From assembly GCA_964523405.1 (NCBI GenBank), contig CAZGAQ010000015.1, forward strand, positions 35,249 to 99,248: a stretch of 64,000 nt of DNA. Direction: 5' to 3'. The stretch's first letter is position 1. Each line of letters begins with the position of its first letter. The position numbers and the translations under genes are program-made. The stretch comes from CAZGAQ01 sp964523405 (lineage in GTDB: Bacteria; Planctomycetota; Phycisphaerae; UBA1845; Fen-1342). Below, in pieces: positions 15,841 through 24,579 of this stretch. A model generated the notes under the pieces. That model was not told the DNA's origin. It did not search any database and saw nothing but the letters and a program-made list of their open reading frames with translations.

Positions 15841-16507
15841 CTTGAGCCGCATTACGCGGAGCGCTCCCGTTCGCCCGCCGCGGCGGCTGCGCCCGCAGCA
15901 ACTCCCGCACGGCTGCCAAGATCGTCTCCGGCTCGCTCATCCGCCCCGGCCCCACCGTCCCGCACGCCAGCCAGCCGTCCTCCGGCCCCACCAGCGCGAA
16001 TCGGTGCTCCCGCAGAAACGCCACATTCCGCTGCACCGCGGGATGCTGCCACATGCGCGTGTTCATCGCCGGCGCCAGCAGGACCGGGCAATCCGCACCG
16101 AGCAGCAGCGTGCTCACGAGGTCGTCGGCAATACCGTTGGCCAGCTTCCCCAGCACGTTCGCCGTCGCCGGCGCGACCACCAGCAGGTCCGCGGTCTCGC
16201 TCGGCCGCAGGTGCTCCAGCGCCCCCGGATCGGCCGCGTGCCACAGACTGGTCAGCACGGGTCGCCCGCTCAGCGCGCGAAACGTCGTCGGACCGACGAG
16301 CCGCCGGGCGCTGCGCGTCATGGCGACGGTGACGCCACAGCCGTCCTGGACGAGCCGGGACACCAGCGTGCACGTCTTGTAGGCGGCGATTCCCCCGCTC
16401 ACGCACACGAGCACTTCATACCCGGCCAGCGGCGCCTTCGCGGCGTCCGGCCGGCCGGGCTGCGGCTCGCGCGGCGGCTCAGCGCAAGAAGGTGTCGGGT
16501 TCGGCAA
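15830..16507 (-). CDS. coaC: Phosphopantothenoylcysteine decarboxylase (CoaC-type flavoprotein)
   Basis: A 225-residue HFCD-family flavoprotein that decarboxylates 4'-phosphopantothenoylcysteine in coenzyme A synthesis. VSGGIAAYK at the FMN site, SETADLLVVAPATANVLGK, the APAMNTRMW signature and the substrate-clamp ACGTVGPGRM are all present. It has only the CoaC half; the CoaB ligase that usually follows is absent here. It follows rpoZ in the common gmk-rpoZ-coaBC order. The best start is TTG 16507, which overlaps the end of rpoZ by 29 bases; no ATG or GTG exists before the first beta strand. A palindromic repeat has landed on the 3' end and supplies the last codons and the stop. Confidence 0.87.
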   Translation of the reverse strand: MPNPTPSCAEPPREPQPGRPDAAKAPLAGYEVLVCVSGGIAAYKTCTLVSRLVQDGCGVTVAMTRSARRLVGPTTFRALSGRPVLTSLWHAADPGALEHLRPSETADLLVVAPATANVLGKLANGIADDLVSTLLLGADCPVLLAPAMNTRMWQHPAVQRNVAFLREHRFALVGPEDGWLACGTVGPGRMSEPETILAAVRELLRAQPPRRANGSAPRNAAQGHG

Positions 16508-16709
16508 TCTTCGAAGCCTCGTAGTCGATGCCGATCTTGCCTTGGACGATCTCCTCGATCACGACTTCCATCTCGGTCTTGCCGCTCGTCTCGACCAGCG
16601 GGCGCGCGCCGCGCATCAGCTCCAGCCAGCGCCGCTGGATGAGGCTCGTCAGCTTGAACCGGCCGCCCACCTTCTCGATGATGTCGTCATCCCGCAAAGC
16701 TTCGATCAT
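16479..16709 (-). CDS. rpoZ: DNA-directed RNA polymerase omega subunit
   Basis: A 76-residue protein with the omega fold: RFKLTSLIQRRWLELMRGARP is the conserved region that clamps the beta' C-terminus, where most homologues have a run ending in RARQL and a following basic segment. It overlaps the gmk stop by four bases (ATGA) and overlaps the coaC start, the standard gmk-rpoZ-coa order. Omega helps assembly and stability of RNA polymerase. The sequence is divergent but length, position and core motif support the call. Confidence 0.82.
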   Translation of the reverse strand: MIEALRDDDIIEKVGGRFKLTSLIQRRWLELMRGARPLVETSGKTEMEVVIEEIVQGKIGIDYEASKIAEPDTFLR

Positions 16710-17290
16710 CTGGTCGTCTCGCGCTCGATAATCTCAAGGACCCGTTCGACGGAATCTTTGAGTATATCGTTCGTGATGAAGTACGGATAGTACCCGCTGC
16801 TGCGGGCAAACGCGATTTCGCCATCGGCCTCCGCAAGTCGTTTCTGCTGCAGGAGTTCCGTCTCCGTCTGCCGACCAGCTAAACGGGCCTGCAGGGTCTC
16901 CATGGTCGGCGGTAGCACGAAGATCCGGATCGATTCCGGCACCTTGCGGGCGATCTGCGCGCCCCCCTGCACGTCGATCTCCATGATGATGATCTGGCCC
17001 GCCGCAACCGCCGCCTCCACCGGCGCACGCGGCGTGCCGTACCAGTTCCCCAGGTACTGCGCATGCTCCAGCAGCTCGTCCGCCGCGACCATCCGCTCGA
17101 ATTCCGCCGGCGTGATGAAGCGGTAGGCCTTGCCATCCACCTCCTGCCCACGTCGCGCCCGCGTGGTCACGGACACCGACCAGCGGCTGTTGGGAATGCG
17201 TCGGAGCAGCTCGTCGCAGATCGACGTCTTGCCCGCTCCCGAAGGCCCGCTGATGATGACCAGGGCACCACGTTGGTTCTTCGGACTCAT
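16706..17290 (-). CDS. gmk: Guanylate kinase
   Basis: A 194-residue P-loop kinase that phosphorylates GMP to GDP. GPSGAGKT is the P-loop (about residues 15-22), SVSVTTRARRGQEVDG is the GMP-binding region, followed by YGTPRAPVEAA and DVQGGAQI. ATG 17290 gives the normal length; the open frame continues upstream without coding character. It starts 25 bases after the sucD stop and overlaps rpoZ, so sucD-gmk-rpoZ-coaC is probably one operon. Confidence 0.93.
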   Translation of the reverse strand: MSPKNQRGALVIISGPSGAGKTSICDELLRRIPNSRWSVSVTTRARRGQEVDGKAYRFITPAEFERMVAADELLEHAQYLGNWYGTPRAPVEAAVAAGQIIIMEIDVQGGAQIARKVPESIRIFVLPPTMETLQARLAGRQTETELLQQKRLAEADGEIAFARSSGYYPYFITNDILKDSVERVLEIIERETTR

Positions 17291-17315
17291 GAAAGGCCCA
17301 TCCCTGCCGCGCCGC

Positions 17316-18203
17316 TCATCCGAATACCTTCGCCACCGCGTCACCGATGGTCGCCGGACTGTCGCTGACCGTGATACCGGCCGCCCGCAGCGCCGCGATC
17401 TTCGACTGCGCGGTCCCCTCCCCACCGGAGATGATCGCCCCGGCGTGGCCCATCCGCTTGCCCGGCGGCGCCGTTTGCCCGGCGATGAACGCCACCACGG
17501 GCTTGGTCACATGCTGCTTGATGTAGTCGGCCGCCTTCTCTTCGTCGGTCCCCCCGATCTCGCCGATCATGACGATCGCGTGCGTCTCGGGGTCGGCCTG
17601 GAACAGCTCCAAGAGCTCGATGAAGTTCAGCCCCTTCACCGGATCGCCGCCGATCCCGACGCACGTCGTCTGCGCGTAGCCGCGCTGCGTGCATTGCCAC
17701 ACCGCTTCGTACGTCAACGTCCCCGAGCGGCTGATGATCCCGACGTTCTTTGTCCCCTTGGCCGGCGGCTTATGGATGTATCCTGGCATGATGCCGATCT
17801 TGCACGCGCCGGGCGTAATGATCCCCGGGCAGTTCGGCCCGATCAGCCGCACGCCCTTGTCGTCCAGGTACTTCCGCGCCTTCACCATGTCCAGCGTCGG
17901 CACGCCTTCGGTGATCAGCACGACCAGGCGCACGCCGGCGTCGGCGGCCTCCATCGCCGCCTCGGCCGCAAACGGCGCCGGCACAAAGATCATCGTCGTG
18001 TCGGCCCCGGTCGCCGCCAGCGCCTCGTGCATCGTGTTGAAGACCGGCAACCCGTGCTCGGACTTCTGGCCCCCCTTGCCGGGCGTGCAGCCACCGACAA
18101 TCTTCGTCCCGTATTCCAGGCACTGCCCGGTATGAAACGCGCCGGCCTTGCCGGTGATCCCCTGGCAGATGACCCGTGTGTTGGCATTGACGAGAATACT
18201 CAT
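17316..18203 (-). CDS. sucD: Succinyl-CoA synthetase alpha subunit
   Basis: A 295-residue protein of the TCA cycle enzyme that converts succinyl-CoA to succinate with nucleotide triphosphate formation. The CoA-binding Rossmann part begins VICQGITGKAGAFHT, GPNCPGIITPG is intact, and the phospho-His loop KRMGHAGAIISGG contains the active His253. ATG 18203 was chosen for family length. The beta subunit gene (sucC), normally next door, is not adjacent; a LolA-like gene lies upstream instead. The fused acyl-CoA synthetase at 30129-33203 is a distant relative. Confidence 0.94.
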   Translation of the reverse strand: MSILVNANTRVICQGITGKAGAFHTGQCLEYGTKIVGGCTPGKGGQKSEHGLPVFNTMHEALAATGADTTMIFVPAPFAAEAAMEAADAGVRLVVLITEGVPTLDMVKARKYLDDKGVRLIGPNCPGIITPGACKIGIMPGYIHKPPAKGTKNVGIISRSGTLTYEAVWQCTQRGYAQTTCVGIGGDPVKGLNFIELLELFQADPETHAIVMIGEIGGTDEEKAADYIKQHVTKPVVAFIAGQTAPPGKRMGHAGAIISGGEGTAQSKIAALRAAGITVSDSPATIGDAVAKVFG

Positions 18204-18270
18204 CCGCAGATTCTCCCTCGCCCAAGCAGGCGACGCCGCGCGCGGCCCCAGGACCGGCCGTCCTGCCGGG

Positions 18271-19173
18271 CTACGGCTGGCCTCGCGCCGGAGCAGGCGG
18301 CTCATCGAGGCGCTCCGGCGGCGGCTCATCATAACCCGGCGGCGTCTTGATCTCGAACAGGCCCGGCGGCAGTTCCCGCTCCAGGTTCGCGTCCGTGAAC
18401 GCGATCGTGATGTACGAATCCAGCGTACCGGTGCCGCTCAGCTTGGCGACCTGGACGCGCACCGGCAGGCCTTCGGTCGGCCCGGCCTGCGCCACCCAGA
18501 AGTCGACCTGCTTGTAGCGTTCGGCCGTTTGCGTGCCCTTGTGCGGCACCAGGCGGAGGTGATCGGTGCCGGGCGGATCGTCCGGCGCGGGACTGGCACG
18601 CGTTACGTCGAACTCGCGCAGAATGTCGCCTTTCTGCTGCCCGAACGGCAGCGGGAACACACCCTGCCCGACCTTGTACGGGTCGCTCGGATCGTTGGGG
18701 CGGCGCACCTCGCGGCGCGTGACGGTCTTGGTGCGCGACTGTAACTCCACGTACCATTGTCCGTCGAACAGGTGCCGCTCATCGAGCTTGTCCGCGCGCC
18801 CGCCGGCCACCTTCTCCGTGAAGTGAATCAGGAACTTGGCGGTCGGCTTGCCCTTCTGGTACCAGATCTCGCCCGTCTTGGTCACCGCTTCCTGCTCGGC
18901 ATCGATGACGTACCGCTGCCGCCAACTCAGCCGCGCGTGCAGATTCGTTACGTCGCGCTTCTCCAGCCGCGTGAGAATCTCGTCCACGCGGGCGTCCAGC
19001 GCCGGCGCGGACTCCGGCGCCGGCGCGCTGCTCGGTGAACTGGCCGTCGGAACGCTGGCCGGGCTGCTCGCCGGCCCGGTCCCGGGTGGCGACACGGTTT
19101 GGGTGCACGCCTGGCCGCACAGCGCGCCGAGCGCAAAGCACACGTAAACGGCGCCGGACGGTCTTGTGTCCAT
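18271..19173 (-). CDS. LolA-like secreted protein
   Basis: A 300-residue exported protein. The N-terminus has a hydrophobic signal (VYVCFALGALCGQAC) that may be a lipobox ending at Cys23. A Pro/Ser/Ala-rich linker of about 40 residues follows, then a domain of beta strands with the pattern of LolA/LppX-type lipoprotein carriers (GEIWYQKGKPTAKFLIHF, LFDGQWYVEL, GTLDSYITIAF). It could bind lipids or lipoproteins in the periplasm. The neighbouring waaA gene, divergent, is also about outer-membrane building. Family assignment is by pattern and moderately sure. Confidence 0.65.
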   Translation of the reverse strand: MDTRPSGAVYVCFALGALCGQACTQTVSPPGTGPASSPASVPTASSPSSAPAPESAPALDARVDEILTRLEKRDVTNLHARLSWRQRYVIDAEQEAVTKTGEIWYQKGKPTAKFLIHFTEKVAGGRADKLDERHLFDGQWYVELQSRTKTVTRREVRRPNDPSDPYKVGQGVFPLPFGQQKGDILREFDVTRASPAPDDPPGTDHLRLVPHKGTQTAERYKQVDFWVAQAGPTEGLPVRVQVAKLSGTGTLDSYITIAFTDANLERELPPGLFEIKTPPGYDEPPPERLDEPPAPARGQP

Positions 19174-19271
19174 CGTCGATTGCTCCTAAAACAACGCCAC
19201 GTGGAATTCTAAAGGCGCGCCGCGAGCGAGGGAAGCCGCCCCGCCATGTCCGGTTCTGCCACCAGGAAACC

Positions 19272-20564
19272 ATGAGCCTGCTCTTCGATCTGATCTATGG
19301 CCTGGCGGCGCTCGTGGGCTGGCCGTACCTGCTTTACCGCCGCATCACGCGCGGGCCGTCGTCCACCCCGCTGGCGGAGTACTTCGGCCGGGTGCCGTCG
19401 CGCCCCGTCTCGGCGCACTGCGTCTGGATTCACGCGGTCTCGCTGGGTGAGATCAACGCCACCCGCACGCTCGTCGCGGAACTGCAGCAACGCGCGCCGG
19501 ACACGATCGTCGCCCTCAGCAGCACCACCCGCACCGGGCTCGATCGCGCCCGGCAGCTCTACCCGCAGCTCATCACCTTTCGCTATCCGCTCGACTTCTC
19601 CTTCGCGGTCAACGCCGTGCTCGACCGCATCCGCCCGAGCGTCATCGTCCTCATGGAGCTCGAGGTCTGGCCCAACCTGCTCCACCTGGCCCAGGCCCGC
19701 GGCATCCCGGTCATCATCGCCAACGGGCGCGTCACCGAGGAACGCACCATGCGCCGCTTCCGCCACCCGCTCCTCCGCTGGGTCGGACGCCGCATGTTCC
19801 GCCAGCTCCGCTGGGTCGCCGCCCAGGACAATACCTACGCCGCCCGCTTCGTCGAACTCGGCGTGCCGTCCGAACGCGTCGCCGTCATCGGCTCGATCAA
19901 GTACGATGCCGCCGACACCAGCGACCGCATCGGCGGACAGGATGAGCTCGCCGCCGCGATGGGACTCGACTCGGCCAAGCCCCTGCTGGTTTGCGGCAGC
20001 ACCGGCCCCGGCGAGGAGGAGCTTCTGCTGACCGCGTACACGCGGCTCCTGGAGCATTTCCCCACGCTGCAAGTGGCGCTCATCCCGCGCAAGCCCGAGC
20101 GCTTCGACGAAGTCGCGCAGCTCATCGTGCAGCACGGCTATGCGTGCCTGCGCCGCAGTACCGGTGCACCGCTCCTGCCGGCCGGCGTGAACGAGCCCCG
20201 CCCTGTGGCGCTCGGCGACACGATGGGCGAACTGCGCAAGTTCTATGCCCTCGCGACGATCGTCTTCGTCGGACGCAGCCTCGTGCCCATGGGCGGCTCG
20301 GACGTCATGGAGGTCGCCGGCCTCGCCAAGCCGATCCTCGTCGGCCCGCACACCGACAACTTCGCCGAAGCCGTCAGCCTGCTGCTGGCGGAAGGCGCCT
20401 GTCGGCCGGTGAACTCGGTCGACACGCTTGTCGCCGCTGTGTCCGACTTGCTCCGGCATGACGAGCGCCGTCAGAAGATGGGGGCGGCCGGGCGGGCGGC
20501 AATCATCAGTCGACGCGGAGCGACCGCGGCGACCGTCGAACGGGTGTTGGAACTGATGGGATAA
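19272..20564 (+). CDS. waaA: 3-deoxy-D-manno-octulosonic acid (Kdo) transferase
   Basis: A 430-residue GT30 enzyme that transfers Kdo to lipid A precursor at the inner membrane. An N-terminal hydrophobic anchor (LLFDLIYGLAALVGWPYLLY) is followed by HAVSLGEINAT, with the catalytic-type Glu, the MELEVWPNL motif, ANGRVTEE, and in the C-terminal half VFVGRSLVPMGGSDVMEVAG and the PILVGPHTDNF sugar-nucleotide site. AGGA lies 5 bases before ATG 19272. Its presence implies an LPS-bearing outer membrane. It starts divergently from the LolA-like gene. Confidence 0.93.
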   Translation: MSLLFDLIYGLAALVGWPYLLYRRITRGPSSTPLAEYFGRVPSRPVSAHCVWIHAVSLGEINATRTLVAELQQRAPDTIVALSSTTRTGLDRARQLYPQLITFRYPLDFSFAVNAVLDRIRPSVIVLMELEVWPNLLHLAQARGIPVIIANGRVTEERTMRRFRHPLLRWVGRRMFRQLRWVAAQDNTYAARFVELGVPSERVAVIGSIKYDAADTSDRIGGQDELAAAMGLDSAKPLLVCGSTGPGEEELLLTAYTRLLEHFPTLQVALIPRKPERFDEVAQLIVQHGYACLRRSTGAPLLPAGVNEPRPVALGDTMGELRKFYALATIVFVGRSLVPMGGSDVMEVAGLAKPILVGPHTDNFAEAVSLLLAEGACRPVNSVDTLVAAVSDLLRHDERRQKMGAAGRAAIISRRGATAATVERVLELMG

Positions 20565-20601
20565 GGCCCCCCCCCCCGCCACACCCCCAGCGCAAAACAC
20601 A

Positions 20602-20643
20602 GGGCCTGGACAACGGGTTTTCCGAACCCGACCGTCCAGGCCC
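20602..20643. terminator. Strong two-part hairpin after waaA
   Basis: GGGCCTGGAC (20602-20611) pairs with GTCCAGGCCC (20634-20643), and CGGGTT (20614-20619) pairs with AACCCG (20625-20630) inside. It sits 38 bases after the waaA stop, behind a long C-run, and lacks a T-tract. The remaining ~260 bases to the lipoprotein gene show an AT-richer patch around 20780-20820 and a TATCAT at 20865, but no clear promoter pair. Confidence 0.65.
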
Positions 20644-20907
20644 CTGGCCCCCTCGCTTTACCTCCCGGCCCCCACTCGGCGCAACATCAACGCCTGCGCG
20701 GCCACGCCCACGGGCCAGAAACAGGCGACTCCTCCTCTTCCTTGCGCGACCTTCCAGCCAGCGCTTTCGAGCCATTTCAAAGTATAAACATTGATAGTCC
20801 CCTGTGCAAACAGAACTTCTCCAGAAACGGCTCGCCCGCTGCACCCGGCCCCGCCCGGATCGCGTATCATATTCTGCGGGACGTATTTATGACGATCGCC
20901 CTCGCGG

Positions 20908-21312
20908 ATGGATTTCATGCGTAGTGTCTTGGAAGACCGCTCGCTCGCCAGCCTCGCACTGCCGCTCGGTCTGGTCCTGACCCTGCTGCCCCTGGCCGGC
21001 TGCCAACACCAGCACCTCGCCCAGGAGCGGGCCCAGACGCGCCTCGACCGGTTCGCCAGCACGCCGGCCTATCTGGCCGAGTCCGAAGCCGGCCGACCCC
21101 AGCGCTTCGTCGGAACCGCGGACTACTTTGGCTGGTACTTCCGCCATCAGACCGAGGAGTTCGGCGCCAACGCGCAGGCCGCCGGCCAGTTCCTGGGCCG
21201 CGATGTCCAGCGCGCCGGCGAACGTCTGCCCGCGGACGGCAAGGAGGCGGTGCGCATGCTGTACGGCCGGCCCGAGCGCATCGAGGAAAACGCCATCCTG
21301 CTGTTCTTCTGA
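20908..21312 (+). CDS. Small hypothetical lipoprotein
   Basis: A 134-residue protein not recognised by name. Residues 13-33 (SLALPLGLVLTLLPLAGC) are a signal peptide with lipobox LAGC, so it is probably lipidated and exported. The mature part is hydrophilic, begins QHQHLAQERAQTRLDRF, and contains YFGWYFRHQTEEFG and a helical Gln/Ala-rich stretch. No catalytic pattern is seen. It is flanked by a terminator hairpin upstream and a convergent glycosyltransferase downstream, so it is likely monocistronic. Confidence 0.6.
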   Translation: MDFMRSVLEDRSLASLALPLGLVLTLLPLAGCQHQHLAQERAQTRLDRFASTPAYLAESEAGRPQRFVGTADYFGWYFRHQTEEFGANAQAAGQFLGRDVQRAGERLPADGKEAVRMLYGRPERIEENAILLFF

Positions 21313-21361
21313 TCTGACCGGCGCACCCGCCGGCCGGCCGTGCCCCCCGCTCTGCAACCGG

Positions 21362-22603
21362 CTATTCCCGGCCCGCCCCCAGCTTCTGCACGAACCGCAC
21401 ATACTCGCGGGCCCGCGCTTCCCACGAGTTCTCGCGTGCGAATGCCACCCGCGCGTCACGCGCCTTCACGCGCGTCAGCCCGCTGCTCGTCGCTTCGCCG
21501 GCGAGAGCGGCCCGCAGCGCCACGACGATCTCGTCCGCACTACGCCCGACCGCCAGCAGCGCCCCGAACACGGCCGTGTCGGCCACGGGTGTCGTCACCA
21601 CCGGCTTGCCCAGTGCGAGGTATTCGTAGATCTTCACCGGGTTCGCCGCCGCCCCCACCGCGTTCTGCTTGAACGGCACCCAGCACACCGTGCAGCCCGC
21701 CACGTACGCCGGCACCTGCGCGTACGGGCGCGGCCCGAGCAGCCGGACGTTCTTCAGCCCGCCGAGCCGCTGCATCTCGCTGCGCCCGTCGTGCGGCCCA
21801 ACGAACACGAAATCCGCTTCCGGCAACTGCCGCGCGCACGCCTCGATCAGCGCCCAGTCGATCCACTCGTAAAGCGCGCCGACGAACCCGATGATCGGAC
21901 GCTCCGTCGCGGGCAGGTCCGCCGGACGCGGCGCCGTCGTCGCAATGGTCTGGAACCGCTCGACATCGACGCCGTTGCGAATCAGGGCCTGCGGCAGATC
22001 GCCCCGCCGCTGCCGCAATCCCGCCCCCAGCACCTCCGCTGTCACCACCGCCGCATCCGCCCGCGCGATCAGTCGCCGCTCCCAGTCCTGGTAGAGCGGC
22101 AGCAAGTCCGCCCGGGGCACCTGCACCCCGAGCTCGTCGATGCAGTCATAGACCACCCGGCCAAACGGCAGTTCCTCCAGCCACGGCGTCCACACGGGCG
22201 TCACCACCAGCGCCACCGCCGCGCCCCAGTCCACGAGACGGTTCAGTTGTCGCCGCAGCTCGCGCGCCCGCCGCCGCATCGCCGTTTCCACCCGCTTCGG
22301 TCCCAGCCGCCGCCAGCGCCGCGCCGGCTGCGTCGGCCACGGCCGGACGATCGGCACCGACTCGCTCGTGCGAAATGGCGCCAGACAACGCTGGAGCGCC
22401 GTCCGGTACGACGGCACCTGCACAAAGACCGTCGGCTGCTCCAGTCGCTGCCACGCCTCGGTGAGCATCCGCGTCCGCCCCACGAGCTTGAAATCCCAGG
22501 TGACCGCGGCGAGCGAGACCAGCGTCGGCCGTGCCGGTCCGCCGGGGGGGCGCCGCGCCGCGCGGGATTCCTCGACACTGCCTTGGGGCTCAGTCTGCGT
22601 CAC
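21362..22603 (-). CDS. GT4-type glycosyltransferase
   Basis: A 413-residue GT-B glycosyltransferase. The C-terminal half has IIGFVGALYEWIDW, DFVFVGPHDG, VRLLGPRPYAQVPAYVAGC and NPVKIYEYLALGKPVV, the donor-binding part of family 4 enzymes; the N-terminal half contains VVYDCIDE, an acceptor-domain element frequent in enzymes of capsule or exopolysaccharide synthesis. The start GTG 22603 overlaps the GNAT stop (GTGA), so it is translationally coupled to that gene. The sugar and acceptor are unknown. Confidence 0.82.
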   Translation of the reverse strand: MTQTEPQGSVEESRAARRPPGGPARPTLVSLAAVTWDFKLVGRTRMLTEAWQRLEQPTVFVQVPSYRTALQRCLAPFRTSESVPIVRPWPTQPARRWRRLGPKRVETAMRRRARELRRQLNRLVDWGAAVALVVTPVWTPWLEELPFGRVVYDCIDELGVQVPRADLLPLYQDWERRLIARADAAVVTAEVLGAGLRQRRGDLPQALIRNGVDVERFQTIATTAPRPADLPATERPIIGFVGALYEWIDWALIEACARQLPEADFVFVGPHDGRSEMQRLGGLKNVRLLGPRPYAQVPAYVAGCTVCWVPFKQNAVGAAANPVKIYEYLALGKPVVTTPVADTAVFGALLAVGRSADEIVVALRAALAGEATSSGLTRVKARDARVAFARENSWEARAREYVRFVQKLGAGRE

Positions 22604-23130
22604 AGCATCCTCGGGTCGTCCGTGGGCCGCCGGCCAGCGCTCATCCCTCGCGCCGCGGACCCACCGTCGCTCCAATCTTCCTCGAACATCAGGTAGTCCG
22701 TCTGGGTCATGCCGAGCCGGCGGTAGACCTCCTGTGCTCGCGTATTGCGGCGCTCAACGTACAGCCGCAGGCCGCACACGCCGGGTGTCGTCCGCGCGGC
22801 CTGGGCGACATACTCGTGGAGTTGGCGGAATACGCCGGCGCCGCGTGCGGGAACGGCGACATAGACGCTCTGAATCCACCAGAATACGCCGTCCCGCCAG
22901 TCGCTGAACTCAAAGGTGATGAGAAGTTGCCCCAATACTCTCCCCTCTTGCTCGGCAACGTAGTACACTCCTTGAGTTGGGGCTGCCAGCAGCCGCGCCA
23001 CCGCCCGCGTGACGATGACCCGGTCGAGGTGGCGCCCTTCCGTTTCCAAAGCCATCGCGAGGTTGAACTCGGCGATGGTCGCGGCGTCCGCGGACGTCGC
23101 CCGACGAATGGTAATCGGCGTTGCGCTCAT
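22600..23130 (-). CDS. GNAT-family N-acetyltransferase
   Basis: A 176-residue acetyltransferase. The acetyl-CoA site is formed by WWIQSVYVAVPARGAGVFRQL (the V/I-x-x-x-x-R/Q-x-x-G/A segment) and the C-terminal LYVERRNTRAQEVYRRLGM, followed by a DYLMFEED end that is typical of this GNAT subgroup. It starts at ATG 23130, 66 bases from the divergent murD, and is coupled to the glycosyltransferase downstream. Substrate unknown. Only this tail of a much longer minus-strand open frame is real; the rest is antisense to murD. Confidence 0.83.
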   Translation of the reverse strand: MSATPITIRRATSADAATIAEFNLAMALETEGRHLDRVIVTRAVARLLAAPTQGVYYVAEQEGRVLGQLLITFEFSDWRDGVFWWIQSVYVAVPARGAGVFRQLHEYVAQAARTTPGVCGLRLYVERRNTRAQEVYRRLGMTQTDYLMFEEDWSDGGSAARGMSAGRRPTDDPRML

Positions 23131-23196
23131 CAAGAGCGTATTAGGCCGACCGGAGCCGATCTTGGCAACCGGCCGCCCGGCTGGAGGTGTCACGCA

Positions 23197-24579
23197 GTGG
23201 CGTTGATCAAGAGCTGGAAGAACAAGCGCGTGACGGTCATGGGGCTGGGGCGGTTCGGGGGGGGCGTGGGTGTCACGCACTGGCTGGTCGCCAACGGCGC
23301 CAAGGTCATCGTCACCGATACAGCGCCCGCCGAGAAGCTCGAGGACTCCGTCCAGCAGCTCGCGGGCCTGCCCATCACGCTCCGGCTCGGCGGACACAAC
23401 GACGGCGACTTTCGCTCCGCCGATGTGATCGTCGTCAACCCCGCCGTCCCGGACAGCTCCCCCTTCCTCCAAACCGCTCGCGCCGCCGGTGTGATGGTCA
23501 CGACCGAGATGAACCTGTTCGTCGAACGCTGCCTCGCCCGCTGCGTCGGCATCACCGGCTCCGTCGGCAAGAGCACCGTAACCGCGATGACCGGGCACAT
23601 CCTCACGCGGACGTACTCCGGCGGCCGCACGTGGATCGGCGGCAACATCGGCCACAGCCTGCTGCACGACCTGGAGCAGATCCAAGCCGGCGACCTCGTC
23701 GTGCTGGAACTGTCGAGCTTTCAATTGCAGCGCACGTCCGCCGTGCACTGGAGCCCGCACATCGCGGTCGTCACGAACCTCACACCGAACCACCTCGACT
23801 GGCACGGTAACTTCGCCGCGTACGTCGCCGCCAAGCTGCACATCGTCCGCTTTCAGGTGCCGGGCCGCGACTACGTGATCGTCCAGGACACCGAGGACCT
23901 GCGCCGCATTTTCGACCACCTGCACGGTGACGTGTCGGGCGTGTGGCGCTACAGCCTCGACGGCGACGTGCCGCAGGCCGTCATCCAGTCCACGGCCGCC
24001 GTCGAGTGCGACGACCAGAAGCTCCGCTGGCCCACCCTGAAGCTCCAGGTCCCCGGCCGGCACAATCGTCAGAACGCGGCCGCCGCCCTTGCCGTCGCCC
24101 ACGCCCTGGGCATTGCGGACGACGCCGCGGTCGCCGCCCTGGAGAGCTTCGAGGCCTTGCCGCACCGCCTGCAGAAGGTGGTCGACCAGGGCGGCGTCGC
24201 GTGGTATGACGATTCGAAGTCCACCACGCCCGAAGCCGCACTGACCGCGCTGCAGGCGATCGACCAGCCGATCCTGCTGATCCTCGGCGGCTATGACAAG
24301 GGCAGCGACCTGAAACCGGTCGCGCAGGCCGCGGCCCAGCGGGCCAAGTTCACCGCCTGCATCGGCAAGACCGGGCCCGGCATCGCCGAGGCGATCCGCG
24401 CGGCCGGTGGACAGACCGAGTATTGCGCGGACCTCCCGCGGGCCGTGGCCGCGTGCCGCCAGCGCGCCCAGGCCGGTGACGCGGTGCTCCTGTCGCCCGC
24501 GTGCGCATCGTGGGACCAGTTCGTGGATTACCGCGTCCGTGGCGCGCAGTTCGCCGAGCTCGCGCGCGGGGAAGCATGA
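23197..24579 (+). CDS. murD: UDP-N-acetylmuramoyl-L-alanine--D-glutamate ligase
   Basis: A 460-residue Mur ligase of peptidoglycan synthesis. The N-terminal Rossmann part starts VTVMGLGRFGGGVGV, the ATP loop is GSVGKSTVTAMTG (Ser-Val where most have Thr-Asn), then ELSSFQL, NLTPNHLDWHG, and PGRHNRQNAAAA, PHRLQ, WYDDSKSTTPEA and ILGGYDKG, all in family order. GTG 23197 has GGAGGT 8 bases upstream. Its stop overlaps the mutY start. The gene argues for a peptidoglycan wall, which is of interest in a planctomycete-like genome. Confidence 0.93.
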   Translation: MALIKSWKNKRVTVMGLGRFGGGVGVTHWLVANGAKVIVTDTAPAEKLEDSVQQLAGLPITLRLGGHNDGDFRSADVIVVNPAVPDSSPFLQTARAAGVMVTTEMNLFVERCLARCVGITGSVGKSTVTAMTGHILTRTYSGGRTWIGGNIGHSLLHDLEQIQAGDLVVLELSSFQLQRTSAVHWSPHIAVVTNLTPNHLDWHGNFAAYVAAKLHIVRFQVPGRDYVIVQDTEDLRRIFDHLHGDVSGVWRYSLDGDVPQAVIQSTAAVECDDQKLRWPTLKLQVPGRHNRQNAAAALAVAHALGIADDAAVAALESFEALPHRLQKVVDQGGVAWYDDSKSTTPEAALTALQAIDQPILLILGGYDKGSDLKPVAQAAAQRAKFTACIGKTGPGIAEAIRAAGGQTEYCADLPRAVAACRQRAQAGDAVLLSPACASWDQFVDYRVRGAQFAELARGEA

